Source: Cyclobacteriaceae bacterium | Lineage (GTDB): Bacteria; Bacteroidota; Bacteroidia; Cytophagales; Cyclobacteriaceae | Assembly: GCA_028285445.1 (NCBI GenBank) | Contig: JANQPQ010000016.1 | Location: forward strand, 160,329 to 224,328 | Length of the DNA stretch: 64,000 nt | Direction of reading: 5' to 3' | Part shown: positions 51,509 to 63,200 of the stretch, piece after piece | How positions within the stretch are numbered: position 1 is the stretch's first letter | How the letters are laid out: every line of letters begins with the position of its first letter | Program-made: the position numbers and the translations under genes | Notes under the pieces: model-generated | What the model saw: the letters and a program-made list of their open reading frames with translations, nothing else | Databases searched by the model: none | What the model was told of the DNA's origin: nothing

Positions 51509-54238
51509 ATGGATAAGTACTCTTATGTTGGCAACGCCGACGTCAATGTAATCGATTCTCTTTATCAATCTTACAAGGAAAACCCAGAATCAGTAGATGA
51601 GAGCTGGAGAAAGTTCTTTGAGGGTTTTGAATTTCAATTACAGAAATATGGAGAAAATGGGGCTGATGCTGACCAAGGCACCATCTCAGAGATCGCTTAC
51701 AAGGAAGTAAAGGTTAGATACCTAATTCAAGCCTATAGGGCCAGGGGCCATTTAAGATCAAATACCAACCCAGTACGTGAACGTAGGGACAGAAAGGCTA
51801 TCCTGGATCTGGAAGACTTTGGATTGACGGAACAAGATCTTGATACGGAATTCGATGTTGGTAAATCCATTGGCATCGGCAGAGCCTCTCTCAGAAAAAT
51901 CATAGAATCACTAAAGAAAATTTACGAGGGATCTATTGGGTTTGAATACCAATATATTCGCCATCCCGACGTATTAAGGTGGTTCAAGACGAAATCGGAA
52001 AAAGAAGCACTAAACTTTAATCCATCCTCTGAGGAAAAGAAAAGGATTCTGGAGAAGCTGAATGAAGCCGTGGTATTCGAGAACTTTCTTCATACTAAAT
52101 ACTTAGGACAAAAGAGGTTTAGCCTGGAAGGTGGAGAAACAACTATACCGGCGCTGGATGCCATTATCACTTCTGCTGCCGACCAAGGTGTGGAAGAAAT
52201 AATGATAGGTATGGCCCATCGAGGCAGACTGAATGTCCTGGCTAATATAATGGGGAAGACCTACGAGCAAATATTTAACGAATTCGAAGGTGAAGCCGAA
52301 CCAGACCTTACTATGGGCGATGGCGATGTGAAATATCACATGGGGTTTTCCAGTGAGGTGGAGACACTCCATGGAAAAAAGGTGAACCTAAAACTGGCTC
52401 CAAACCCATCTCACCTGGAAGCGGTCAATCCTGTCGTTGAAGGATTTGTAAGAAGCAAGCTAGACGCTCAGTATGATGGCGACTACACCAGAATTTTACC
52501 AATATTAATTCATGGTGATGCAGCTGTAGCTGGCCAAGGCATTGTGTACGAGGTAGTGCAAATGTCACAATTGGCTGGATACAAGACCGGAGGCACAATT
52601 CACTTTGTAATTAACAATCAAGTTGGTTTTACGACTGATTTTGATGACGCCAGATCGAGCATTTATTGTACAGATGTCGCTAAGATAATTGACGCACCAG
52701 TGCTGCATGTAAATGGAGATGACCCCGAGGCAGTAGTCTTTTGCGTGAAACTGGCGGTGGAATATCGGCAGAAGTTTAATGGCGACATTTTTATTGACAT
52801 GGTATGCTATCGACGTCATGGCCATAATGAAAGTGATGAGCCAAAATTTACTCAACCGGCTTTATATAATATCATATCCAAGCATCCTAACCCCAGGGAA
52901 GTTTATAACAAGATGCTAATCGACCGGGCAGATGTAGATGCCGAATTAGCTAAGGGTATGGATAAGGAGTTTCGGTCTTTACTTCAGGACCGCCTTAATA
53001 TGGTTAAGCAAAAGCAGCTACCCTATAACTATCAGCCTCTGGAGAAGGAATGGAAGGAACTTCGCCGCTCGAACCCTGCAGATTTTGATTCATCTCCAGA
53101 CACATCGATTAAGCAGGCCATGGTAAATAAGGTTGCCAAGGCGCTTACCACCTTCCCGGATGGGTTCAAGCCTATCAAGCAAATAGAAAAGCAGTTTAAG
53201 CAAAGGAAGGAGATGTTTTTCGAAGAAAAGATGCTTAACTGGGGCAGTGCAGAACTTTTAGCTTATGGCTCGCTGCTACTTGAGGGTAAGACGGTACGAA
53301 TGTCGGGGCAAGACGTGCAAAGAGGTACCTTCTCTCACCGGCATGTAGTAATTCGCGACATGGAGACTAACGAAGCAGTAAATAGTCTCAATAGCATTGA
53401 AGATAATCAGCAGCCATTTAGAATATATAATTCCTTATTGTCTGAATTTGGGGTGATGGGGTTCGAATTTGGTTATGCCATGGCCAACCCAAGTGCGTTG
53501 GTTATATGGGAAGCCCAATTTGGTGATTTCGCCAATGGAACCCAGGTTCTGATTGACCAGTTCGTAACGCCGTCTGAGTCGAAATGGCAAAGGATGAATG
53601 GACTAGTTCTGTTGTTGCCGCATGGCTATGAAGGGCAGGGACCGGAGCACTCCAGCGCTCGTCCGGAGCGGTACCTCCAACTCGCTGCAGAGTACAATAT
53701 TGTATTTGCCAACCTTACTACGCCCGCTAACCTCTTCCATGTTCTAAGAAGACAACTTACCTGGCCATTTAGGAAACCTTTAATAATTATGTCGCCGAAA
53801 TCATTACTGCGACATCCCAAAGTAATTTCTCCTCTAAAGGAATTCACATCAGGTAAGTTTAGGGAGGTTATAGCAGATTCATTTGCTAATAAAACTGCCA
53901 AGAGGGTGTTGCTGTGTACTGGCAAAGTTTATTTTGACTTGCTAGACTACCAGCAGAAAAACAAACGCAAAGATGTTGCTATAGTAAGAGTTGAACAGCT
54001 CCACCCGTTTCCAGACTTACAAGTTGGAGATATTCTCGGCGGTTACAAGCAAGCTGAAGTCTTTTGGGTGCAAGAGGAACCTGCAAATATGGGCTACTGG
54101 GACTTCGTACAACGAGTCTTCCCCAATCAACCAATGAAGCTAATAGGCAGAAAAGCCAGCGCCTCACCCGCCACTGGCTATGCCAAAGTTCACCATAAAG
54201 AGCAACAAGAAATAGTAGAAACAGCTTTTGACATATAA
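51509..54238 (+). CDS. sucA: 2-oxoglutarate dehydrogenase E1 component
   Basis: The 909-residue E1 has the N-terminal tail YVGNADVNVIDSLYQSYKEN that docks on E2, then YLIQAYRARGHLRSNTNP, GMAHRGRLNVLANIMGKTYE and the thiamine diphosphate binding region ILIHGDAAVAGQGIVYEV (G-D-A...) with INNQVGFTTD. The second half has QRGTFSHRHVVIRD and PHGYEGQGPEHSSARPERYL. It decarboxylates 2-oxoglutarate in the TCA cycle and passes the succinyl group to E2. It lies first in an operon with sucB (12 bases later) and lpd. Confidence 0.97.
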   Translation: MDKYSYVGNADVNVIDSLYQSYKENPESVDESWRKFFEGFEFQLQKYGENGADADQGTISEIAYKEVKVRYLIQAYRARGHLRSNTNPVRERRDRKAILDLEDFGLTEQDLDTEFDVGKSIGIGRASLRKIIESLKKIYEGSIGFEYQYIRHPDVLRWFKTKSEKEALNFNPSSEEKKRILEKLNEAVVFENFLHTKYLGQKRFSLEGGETTIPALDAIITSAADQGVEEIMIGMAHRGRLNVLANIMGKTYEQIFNEFEGEAEPDLTMGDGDVKYHMGFSSEVETLHGKKVNLKLAPNPSHLEAVNPVVEGFVRSKLDAQYDGDYTRILPILIHGDAAVAGQGIVYEVVQMSQLAGYKTGGTIHFVINNQVGFTTDFDDARSSIYCTDVAKIIDAPVLHVNGDDPEAVVFCVKLAVEYRQKFNGDIFIDMVCYRRHGHNESDEPKFTQPALYNIISKHPNPREVYNKMLIDRADVDAELAKGMDKEFRSLLQDRLNMVKQKQLPYNYQPLEKEWKELRRSNPADFDSSPDTSIKQAMVNKVAKALTTFPDGFKPIKQIEKQFKQRKEMFFEEKMLNWGSAELLAYGSLLLEGKTVRMSGQDVQRGTFSHRHVVIRDMETNEAVNSLNSIEDNQQPFRIYNSLLSEFGVMGFEFGYAMANPSALVIWEAQFGDFANGTQVLIDQFVTPSESKWQRMNGLVLLLPHGYEGQGPEHSSARPERYLQLAAEYNIVFANLTTPANLFHVLRRQLTWPFRKPLIIMSPKSLLRHPKVISPLKEFTSGKFREVIADSFANKTAKRVLLCTGKVYFDLLDYQQKNKRKDVAIVRVEQLHPFPDLQVGDILGGYKQAEVFWVQEEPANMGYWDFVQRVFPNQPMKLIGRKASASPATGYAKVHHKEQQEIVETAFDI

Positions 54239-54250
54239 AATACTTGCATC

Positions 54251-55804
54251 ATGAGTTTAGAAATTAAAGTACCGGAGGTAGGCGAATCTATAACCGAAGT
54301 AACCGTTGCCGGTTGGGTTAAATCAGATGGGGACTACGTCGAAATGGACGAAGTGCTCTGTGAGTTAGAATCTGACAAGGCCACATTCGAGTTAAACGCC
54401 GAAGCTGCCGGAGTGCTGAAAATCAGAGCACAAGAAGGTGATACTTTGGAAATTGGTGCGGTAATATGCGAAATCGACACTGACGCAAAAGGATCAGAGT
54501 CAGCGCCAAAACAAGAGCCCAAAACTGAAAGTGAGACCACCGAAGCTGGTGCTGGTTCTGAGCCATCAGGAGAACCCAAAAAGACCGGTGAGGTAATTGA
54601 AATGAAAGTGCCGGAAGTGGGAGAGTCGATCACCGAGGTCACCATTTCTACCTGGCTAAAAGCTGAGGGGGATTTTGTTGAGCTTGACGAAATTATTGCG
54701 GAGGTGGATTCAGACAAAGCAACATTCGAGTTACCGGCTGAAGGTACAGGCATCCTGGCAATTGTTGCACAGGAGGGAGACACTATCAATATAGGCGATA
54801 CCATTTGTAAAATTGAGATAGCAGTAGGTGGCGCCCCAGCCAAGACTGAAACGCCAGCTGAGAAACCTCAGCAAGAATCAGCCACTCCCGCACCGTCAGC
54901 AGACGGATCGTCGCATGCAGCTGGTCATCCTTCTCCGGCTGCAGCCAAAATACTCGATGAGAAAGGTGTAGACCCCAAATCTGTGGCAGGTACCGGCAGG
55001 GACGGAAGGATCACTAAGGAAGATGCTCTTGGTGCAAAAGCGTCAGCTCCTGGTACTAAAAAAACTGAAAGTACCGAATCTCCAATTGCTGCTGGCAGCT
55101 TTAGCCGAAACCAGCGCCGAAAAAAACTCTCCAGCTTAAGAAAAACAGTTGCTCGGCGGTTGGTTTCAGTGAAGAACGAAACAGCCATGCTAACTACTTT
55201 CAACGAAGTAGATATGAAGCCCATCATGGATTTGAGAAAGCAGTACAAGGAAATGTTTAAGGAGAAGCATGGCGTAGGGCTTGGGTTCATGTCATTCTTT
55301 ACAAAGGCCTGCTGTATGGCATTGCAAGAATGGGGAGCTGTGAACGCTTACATGGATGGCGATGAAATTGTGTACAACGATTTTTGCGATGTTAGCATAG
55401 CGGTTTCTGCACCAAAGGGATTAGTTGTTCCGGTGATCAGAAATGCTGAGTCTTTGAACTTCCCGGAGATAGAAAGCGAAGTTATACGGTTGGCCACTAA
55501 AGCTCGTGAAAATAAACTCACCATAGAGGAAATGACTGGCGGCACCTTCACCATAACTAATGGAGGTGTATTCGGTTCTATGCTCTCCACTCCAATTATT
55601 AACACGCCGCAATCAGCAATTTTAGGCATGCACAACATTGTGCAACGGCCAGTGGCTATTAACGGAGAGGTTGTAGTTAGACCAGTAATGTACCTGGCAT
55701 TGTCATATGACCACCGAATTATAGACGGCCGGGAATCAGTAAGTTTCTTGGTACGCGTTAAGCAAATGTTGGAAGATCCGGCCAGGCTATTGTTGGGTGT
55801 TTAG
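54251..55804 (+). CDS. sucB: 2-oxoglutarate dehydrogenase E2 (dihydrolipoyl succinyltransferase) with two lipoyl domains
   Basis: This 517-residue E2 has two lipoyl domains, with lipoyl lysines Lys43 ([15 protein letters not shown]) and Lys156 ([15 protein letters not shown]), each followed by an acidic or proline/alanine linker. A peripheral-subunit binding domain lies near 225-265 ([34 protein letters not shown]). The catalytic domain has [16 protein letters not shown] and the active-site [11 protein letters not shown] (His488, Asp492). Most SucB proteins carry one lipoyl domain; two is more common in pyruvate dehydrogenase E2. The neighbours sucA and lpd support the succinyl assignment. 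Confidence 0.95.
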   Translation: MSLEIKVPEVGESITEVTVAGWVKSDGDYVEMDEVLCELESDKATFELNAEAAGVLKIRAQEGDTLEIGAVICEIDTDAKGSESAPKQEPKTESETTEAGAGSEPSGEPKKTGEVIEMKVPEVGESITEVTISTWLKAEGDFVELDEIIAEVDSDKATFELPAEGTGILAIVAQEGDTINIGDTICKIEIAVGGAPAKTETPAEKPQQESATPAPSADGSSHAAGHPSPAAAKILDEKGVDPKSVAGTGRDGRITKEDALGAKASAPGTKKTESTESPIAAGSFSRNQRRKKLSSLRKTVARRLVSVKNETAMLTTFNEVDMKPIMDLRKQYKEMFKEKHGVGLGFMSFFTKACCMALQEWGAVNAYMDGDEIVYNDFCDVSIAVSAPKGLVVPVIRNAESLNFPEIESEVIRLATKARENKLTIEEMTGGTFTITNGGVFGSMLSTPIINTPQSAILGMHNIVQRPVAINGEVVVRPVMYLALSYDHRIIDGRESVSFLVRVKQMLEDPARLLLGV

Positions 55805-55846
55805 TTGAAGTAGTTAATTTAAGAAAATCGCAAAGTTCAAGATATT

Positions 55847-57247
55847 ATGCAGTATGATGTAACTGTGATAGGTTCCGGTCCTGGTGGATACGTAGCCGCA
55901 ATTCGTTGTGCCCAATTAGGTTTTAAGACGGCATTAATAGAAAAATATGATACACTGGGCGGCACCTGCCTGAATGTTGGTTGTATCCCCTCCAAAGCGT
56001 TGCTGGATTCTTCAGAACACTATCACAACGCTGAGACTCACTTCAAAGAGCATGGGATCAACCTTACCAACCTCAAGGTAGATTTGAAGCAAATGATCAA
56101 GAGGAAGAACGAGGTTGTTGGCCAAACAGTGGCAGGGGTCGATTTCCTGATGAAAAAAAACAAGATCGACGTACACCATGGTTTGGGCTCTTTTATCGAT
56201 AAGAACACAATCAAAGTTACTCCTGCATCTGGTAAAGCCTCCGAAATCAAAACTGATAAAGTCATCATCGCTACTGGCTCTAAGCCTAGTAACCTCCCTT
56301 TTATTGAATTGGATAAGAAAAGAGTTATTACCAGCACTGAGGCCTTGAATCTGACAGAAATTCCTAAGCACATGATTGTGATCGGAGGCGGCGTAATTGG
56401 CATGGAACTAGGCTCAGTATATGCCAGGCTTGGTTCAAAGGTTTCTGTAGTTGAATTTCTTGATAGCCTTATTCCTACCATGGATAAAACCATGGGCAAG
56501 GAGTTGCAAAAGGTAGCCAAGAAATTAGGCTTTGATTTCTATCTGAAACACAAGGTTACTGCTGTAGGAGTAAAAGGAAAAAACGTTACTGTTACTGCAG
56601 AAACACAAAAGGGAGAATCTGTTGACATCAAAGGAGATTATTGCCTCGTTTCTATCGGCAGAAGACCATATACAGAGGGTCTTGGTTTGGAAAATGTAGG
56701 CATATCTACTGATAAGGCTGGAAGGATAGAGGTTGATGAGCATCTCAAAACCAATGTAGATAACATATATGCCATAGGTGATGTAATCAAAGGGGCAATG
56801 CTAGCACACAAGGCTGAGGAAGAAGGAGTACTGGTCGCTGAACAACTTGCTGGACAGAAACCACATATCAACTACCTCCTCATCCCAGGAGTAGTTTATA
56901 CCTGGCCGGAAGTGGCGAGTGTAGGATATACCGAAGAGCAATTAAAAGAGTCAGGCCGGGCCTATAAGTCCGGTGCCTTCCCTTTTAAGGCTTCTGGTCG
57001 CGCGCGCGCTAGCATGGATTTGGATGGGCAGATCAAAGTTCTTGCTGATAGCAACACTGACGAGATACTTGGCGTGCATATGATCGGCCCTAGGGCAGCG
57101 GACATGATTGCCGAGGCGGTGGTAGCAATGGAATACCGGGCCTCAGCTGAAGACATTGCACGAATGTCCCACGCTCATCCTACATTTACGGAGTCATTTA
57201 AGGAAGCCTGTTTAGCCGCTACTGAGAATAGGGCTCTGCATATTTAG
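55847..57247 (+). CDS. lpd: Dihydrolipoyl dehydrogenase (E3)
   Basis: This 466-residue flavoprotein has the FAD site VIGSGPGGYVAAIRCAQLGF (7-26), the redox pair GGTCLNVGCIPSKALL (Cys41, Cys46), the NAD site HMIVIGGGVIGMELGSVYAR, the second FAD motif YAIGDVIKGAMLAHKAEEEG, and the C-terminal active-site AHPTFTESFKEA (His444, Glu449). It reoxidises the lipoyl groups of the E2 subunit. It lies 42 bases after sucB. E3 is shared with other 2-oxo acid complexes in most bacteria. Confidence 0.97.
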   Translation: MQYDVTVIGSGPGGYVAAIRCAQLGFKTALIEKYDTLGGTCLNVGCIPSKALLDSSEHYHNAETHFKEHGINLTNLKVDLKQMIKRKNEVVGQTVAGVDFLMKKNKIDVHHGLGSFIDKNTIKVTPASGKASEIKTDKVIIATGSKPSNLPFIELDKKRVITSTEALNLTEIPKHMIVIGGGVIGMELGSVYARLGSKVSVVEFLDSLIPTMDKTMGKELQKVAKKLGFDFYLKHKVTAVGVKGKNVTVTAETQKGESVDIKGDYCLVSIGRRPYTEGLGLENVGISTDKAGRIEVDEHLKTNVDNIYAIGDVIKGAMLAHKAEEEGVLVAEQLAGQKPHINYLLIPGVVYTWPEVASVGYTEEQLKESGRAYKSGAFPFKASGRARASMDLDGQIKVLADSNTDEILGVHMIGPRAADMIAEAVVAMEYRASAEDIARMSHAHPTFTESFKEACLAATENRALHI

Positions 57248-57251
57248 GAGC

Positions 57252-60200
57252 TCAATATTTGATCATTTTTCTCGTAACGATCCTCTGATCATCCACTAGT
57301 AAGTGATAGAGGTATATACCCGGCATCAGGTCAATCCCGTCAAATGGTACTATATGTGATCCAGACTGCAGCCTTCTGGCAAGCAGTGTTTTTACCTGCT
57401 TACCAAAGACATCCTGAATAACTATTTCAACCCTTTGGGCTATGGGTAAATTAAAATGAATGTTCGTTGAGTTGCTAAATGGATTTGGGTTGTTGGTCAA
57501 ACCGAACTCCATCAAATCCTCTTCAATCGAAGTTACTAACTCAACGGCTAACTCGAAGGTAGTGGTACTGACTCCTCCTCTTTGATCATCAGCGACTACA
57601 GCCACCTGGACTACTCCTACTCCTCTGGGCTTCAAAATCAACATTGATTCACTAATAATCGCCTCAATGATGTTGTTATCTTCTACCTGTGTTGAAAATT
57701 TGAGCTTGTCATTATTTGGGTCAGAGAAAACAATCTCCAAATTAATAGTTATGCTGTCAGACTCCAGCTGCGTTAGCTGGTTGCGAATAGGCACTACAAC
57801 TATTGGCGGCACATTAGTTTCTCGAACATTTAAGTTGAAAGTGGAAGTGACCTGAGCTCCATGTTGGTCATTCGCTGTAATACTGATAGCCGACGAACCA
57901 ACTCCAAGGGCAGTAGCTGACAACACATTGTCATTTACCTCTAGGGCTACAACGTTTTCTGTATTTGCAACCGCAGAATAAGCAAGCCTATCAAAATCCG
58001 GGTCTGAGAAATAAGAACTAAGATGCAATGGTGCAATTTGTTGGTCTAGATCAACAGTTATGTCTTCAAAGCCAGCTTTGATGACTGGGGCCCGGTTTTG
58101 CAGAATAACCCGTACTTTAAAGAGAAGCTGTGCCGTACCTCCGTTCCCATCATTGGCCGTAATTGATACCAGGGTCTCGCCTTCTGCCAAGGCACCTATA
58201 GACAGGTTGTCTCCCTGTATGTCAACTTTCACCGTTTCTCCCTTGGTGTCAATTGTATAAGTTAGTATGTCGTTTTCAGCGTCCGAGAAAAGGCTACCAA
58301 CATCCTCCAAATAGTTATCTCCAACTCTCAGATTAAGATCATCATGTGCCGACGCAACAGGAGCGGTATTGCTTTTAACCTCAACTTCAAATGATATGGT
58401 ATGAGTACCCCCGCGGCCATCATTAGCCGTAATTGAGATCACGGCTAAACCTTGAGATTTTCCGGAAACTATGATCTCATTACCATTGATCTTTATCTCT
58501 ACCTTACTATTACTTGTGTTAGCCTCAAATGTAAGAGGGTCGCCATCTCCATCGTCGAATACCTCGGTCAAGTCTTCTTTAAAGGGAGTCCCTTCGATAT
58601 AAACAACCTGTGTTGCAATTTGCCTGTTCAACACAGGCGGCTCATTCGGCAATTGGGAGGTCACTTTTAGCCACGTTTCAGCTGTTCCGCCCCTATTATC
58701 ATTGGCCTCAATTAGAAACGAAGTTTCCCCCATCTCTATAGCGTTGAGTATAAATTCGGTACCAGTGAGAGACGAGGATACATTAGAATTACTACTAGTC
58801 CATGAGAAATTTAGCGCATCACCGTCATTGTCGGAAAACACATCACTTAATTCTAGTGAGGTGCTATTCCCCACCGTCAGAACAATGTTGTCAAGTGTAA
58901 TGGCCTGCGGCGGTGTATTTCCGTCTTTCACCTCGACGTTGAAGGATGTGCTAGCCGCTTTGCCACCGCTATCGGTCGCAGTCAAACTTACGTTTGTCGC
59001 GCCCAGGGCCATTGGAACAATAGTAAGTGACGAGCCCAGCAACTGAATTTCAATATAGGTGCTAGCTGCTGAGAATTCGAAACTCAGATCATCTCCATCG
59101 GGATCTGAGAAAATTTCCATCAAATTCATTTCATAGCTTGGGCCCTGTTTTTCCAGAGTCATAGTTTCTGGTTGCTTAGATACAATTGGGGCAATATTGG
59201 CTGACTCTACTACCACCTTAAACAAAATACTTACTTCACCTCCCTTTCCATCATTCGCAGACACCGAGGCGAGGGTCTCACCTACTTCTACCGATTCCAC
59301 AGATAGCATAAGGCCCTCAATGGTAACATTTGCAGCCTGTCCATTTTTAGTTACCACAAAATTCAGGGGATCCCCATCGGGGTCATGGAAAAGTGTCCCT
59401 AGGTCAAAGGCTAGATCCTCTCCCAAAATCAAGCTGAGATCGTCGAAACTCTCTGCAATGGGGGCCTTATTTGCTTCAATTACAAAAAGCTTAAATGTGC
59501 TACTAGCACTTAAGCCCCGGCCATCATCAGCAGTAATGGTAACATTGACCTCCCCCTTTTCCACTGGGGTAATTACTAAATCGTCGCCAACTATTTCAAC
59601 GCTTGCCACGGAGCTATTCGAAATAGAACTGGTAATTGTAAGAATATCATCCCGGGGGTCCTCAAATACACCTGATATGTCAAAGTGTTTTTCCCCTTCC
59701 TCCAGAGGCAATTCCTGATTTGAAATACCAGCCACCACTTTAGGTGGAAGGTTTTCGACAACGTTTAGCTGTACCGGAAGTGTAATCTCCCTGGTTATTG
59801 GATCATTTGAGGTCAAAACTATCTGCCCTTCGTAAAGGCCAATCTCAAGATCGGTAGCGTCGACATTTAGGTCAACATCTAATTCGTTGACCTCAGGCAC
59901 AATTCCCTTGATTGGTGTTATCGTCATCCAAGGGACTGTTCTGGCCAGGAATATGTTATCCCAGTAGGCGGCAGAGCCCTCGTGAAAATTGTATAAGTGA
60001 ATAGTACCGAAGTCTTCGACGTGGGTAGGACTGCGAAAGGAAATATCTTCTTTTACCAACTCCTCATTAACATAGTAGTCAAACTCCTTTGCTTGCCAAT
60101 CAATATCTCTGAAGTCAATCTTGTACCAGGTTTCTTCTTCATATATATAATTCCAATCACCGCCAACATCATCATTAACATAAAATTTCCCCAGGTAGGC

Positions 60201-63200
60201 GAGAAAAAAAATAGCATTCTGACCACCTGAACCAGACAGCACGAAGTATCCTGATGCATTTTCAGCAACATCTGGCCTTAAATGAAAGCTAACCGTAGTA
60301 GGTTGCTGGCCAGATTCGAATTGCGTATGTACCCCGGTAAAATGACCTGAGGTGCTATTATTATCTATCCGTAAACTCCTGGCACCTTCCGCTGATTCCT
60401 CGGTTACAACATCTTTGCTTGCCGACGATTGTGAAGGAACCCATTTATCTAAATTTCCCGGCTCGAAACCATCGCTGAAAGGGATGGATTGCGTTGTGGA
60501 GGTACTTTTTTCATTGTTTACCAATGGGGCAAATAGTTGAGGGCTCAACTCCTGCCTTACGATCTCAATTTGAGCGGTCGGGTTTCCTGTTGTGGTAGAG
60601 CCAAAGGCCCCATTTGCACTGATACTGTTGGACTCAGTTTCATTGGTTTCAAGTATGATCATTTGCCAGGATAAGGGGCTGCCACCTGTATTTTGAATTT
60701 TGAGCTGCTCAATGAGAGTTTCATCTGGATAAATATTTATCGAAATTTCTTCTGTTGGTACTTGTACCACAGGGGGAAGAATTCCCGCACCTTCTATACT
60801 TATCACAAAATTTGGAGAATCCTCATCATTACTGGTAATGTTCATTGTGGCCGAAACGAGTCCGACGTCTTGCGGCGAGAACTTTACATAGATACTGTGT
60901 TCTTCTCCCTGCCAAACTTCGAAACTCTTATCTTCCGGATCCACATAAAACACCTGGTGTTCTATTTCAATTTCTGTGACTTTGAGGAGGTCATTTCCTG
61001 TATTTAAGATCACCAGCTCGATAGAATCCACGCCGGTGATGAATGTGTCACCGAATACTATAGATTGATCACTGCTCTCTATATTAGGCACGCCGTTGAC
61101 ATGCATGATTGTAGGAATGACAGTAATAGGATGCACTGGATCATTACTTGTTATTATCAGTTCATCTGAATACGTGTCTGGCAAAATGCCTTCGGCGCTA
61201 AAAGGCACTTGAATTTCAATGCTCTCCCCAACTTGAAGGGTGCCCTCGGAAGGAGTTATAGTACCAATAAACTCAGGACCTTCGTCGAATTGAATGGCAA
61301 GATTATTTGTCAAGTAGTTATTATTAAAAACCACCTGGATACCATCGTCACCTGAGAAATTCTCCAGACCAACGGTGCAACTGTTTGTTGCTCCTTCTAA
61401 GTCCAGGTATTGATATAAAATCCTTCCATTAGAATGCAGAATTACCTGGAAGGTGTATTTACCTGTATTTACAAATCGCGGTATTTCATGGTACTGTACT
61501 ACAAACTTATCTGGGAATGAATGGTAATAGACAGCTCCTCCCTGAGGAATATTGAAATCGTCCCAGAATGGAGCGATGACGCCATGTGGGGCTGAGTTAC
61601 TTGGTATCGGGTCGTTTATCCACCTAGTGGCCCCATTGGAACTAAATGTTAGGAAACCATTGGAAGAGATATAAACACTTTCCTTCTTTTCACCATAGAA
61701 AGGGAAAGAGAAAGGTAGATCGATATGCTTAAAGTCATCCAAGGCCATGGTTAGTTGGGTGCCCGATTCAGAGATGTCAATCCAATTGAATACTGGTCCC
61801 TCCGATTCATTGCTATCTATCCAACGATAGCCAAAGCCGTCACCGTCGTCGCCTTTCCCGCTAAAGACAGGAGGGCCAACCCTCAGGTCAGGCTCACCTT
61901 TTTGCGAGGGAGGTGCAACTATCGTAGCGGAATACACCTCCTGCGATAGGCTCTCGGTGGCCTGGTTTTGGAGTGCACCACCGATAACTGCAAAATCTAA
62001 TGGGCCATCGCCTGTATTGGAAATTGTTAAAGTCTCGGTTAGGGATTGCTCAGGGTCAATATCTACATAGAGGCCTGAAGGCTGCACGGTTATCTCAGCT
62101 GCGGGGTCTGTTGTGGTGGAGACTACATTTGAAATTTCTGAGGTATTGCCAAAATAGTCACGGGCTTTAATTGCGAAGTAGTATGTCGTATTAGGGGTTA
62201 GTCCGGAGATTGTGAAGATTTCAGTTTCTCCGAATGATTTGGGGCTTGGTTCATTAACCACCTGAATAGCATTGTCGAAATTACCCTCATCGATAAGGTT
62301 TTCGGAATAACGGAGATCGTAAACTGTCGCTGTTCCCTCGGTTCCGCTGAACCCGGTTGCAGTCCAGGTTACTGTTACTGAAATTGCATCGTTTTCCAGT
62401 GAACTTAAATCTGCAATCGCTGCCGGCGGTATGCCATCATCATCCATAAGTGGGTTGGACGCATTTAACCGGCCGCTTCCTAACAGTCCTACAAATCCAG
62501 AATTCTTGGAATCTATGTCGTCTGCTGTTGCCTCGATGATTGCTCTCAACTGGTCAGTAGAGAAATCAACTCCACCTAGTTTCGAAACCACTAGTGCAGC
62601 TACTCCCGAAACATGAGGGCATGCCATCGAGGTTCCCGATAGGTGGTTATAACCACCATTTATATATGTGCTAAGTACATTTGAGCCAGGGGCTGAAATA
62701 TCGACCCACTGTCCATAGTTTGAGAACCCGGATTTTTGGTCGTTGTGGTCAGTAGAAGCCACGGCCAATACAGGTTCATAGAACCCGGGATAGTAATCTG
62801 CGCTACTGCCACTATTACCGGCAGCAAACACCACCAAGCCTCCTGCCATGGGTCCTACTTGCGCTCCGTTTTCATCAAATCCGGCATTAGCAATAAAGTA
62901 ATCTATTGCATCAAGGAGCGATTGTTCCACGAAGCCGGGGGCTGTGTAACCCCAACTGTTTTGGGAGATAACTGCTCCCATGTCTGCTGCATAAATGAAA
63001 GCTTCATCGAAGCCTCCGGTGCCGGAATTGCCAAAACCAGCCAACGACATGAGCCTTACTCCTTCCTCTGTATCATTGCCTCCTGCTACTCCCGAAACTC
63101 CGACCCCATTTCCTGTTAAAGCACCAACCGTACCAGCCACATGGGTGCCATGATAGTGAGGAAAGATTTGGCCGGTATCATCCCCAAATCCATAACCATA

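Noticed and set aside
54334..54843. A 169-codon minus-strand open frame opposite the sucB lipoyl domains
   Set aside because: A shadow of the two duplicated lipoyl domains, whose coding strand is unmistakable.
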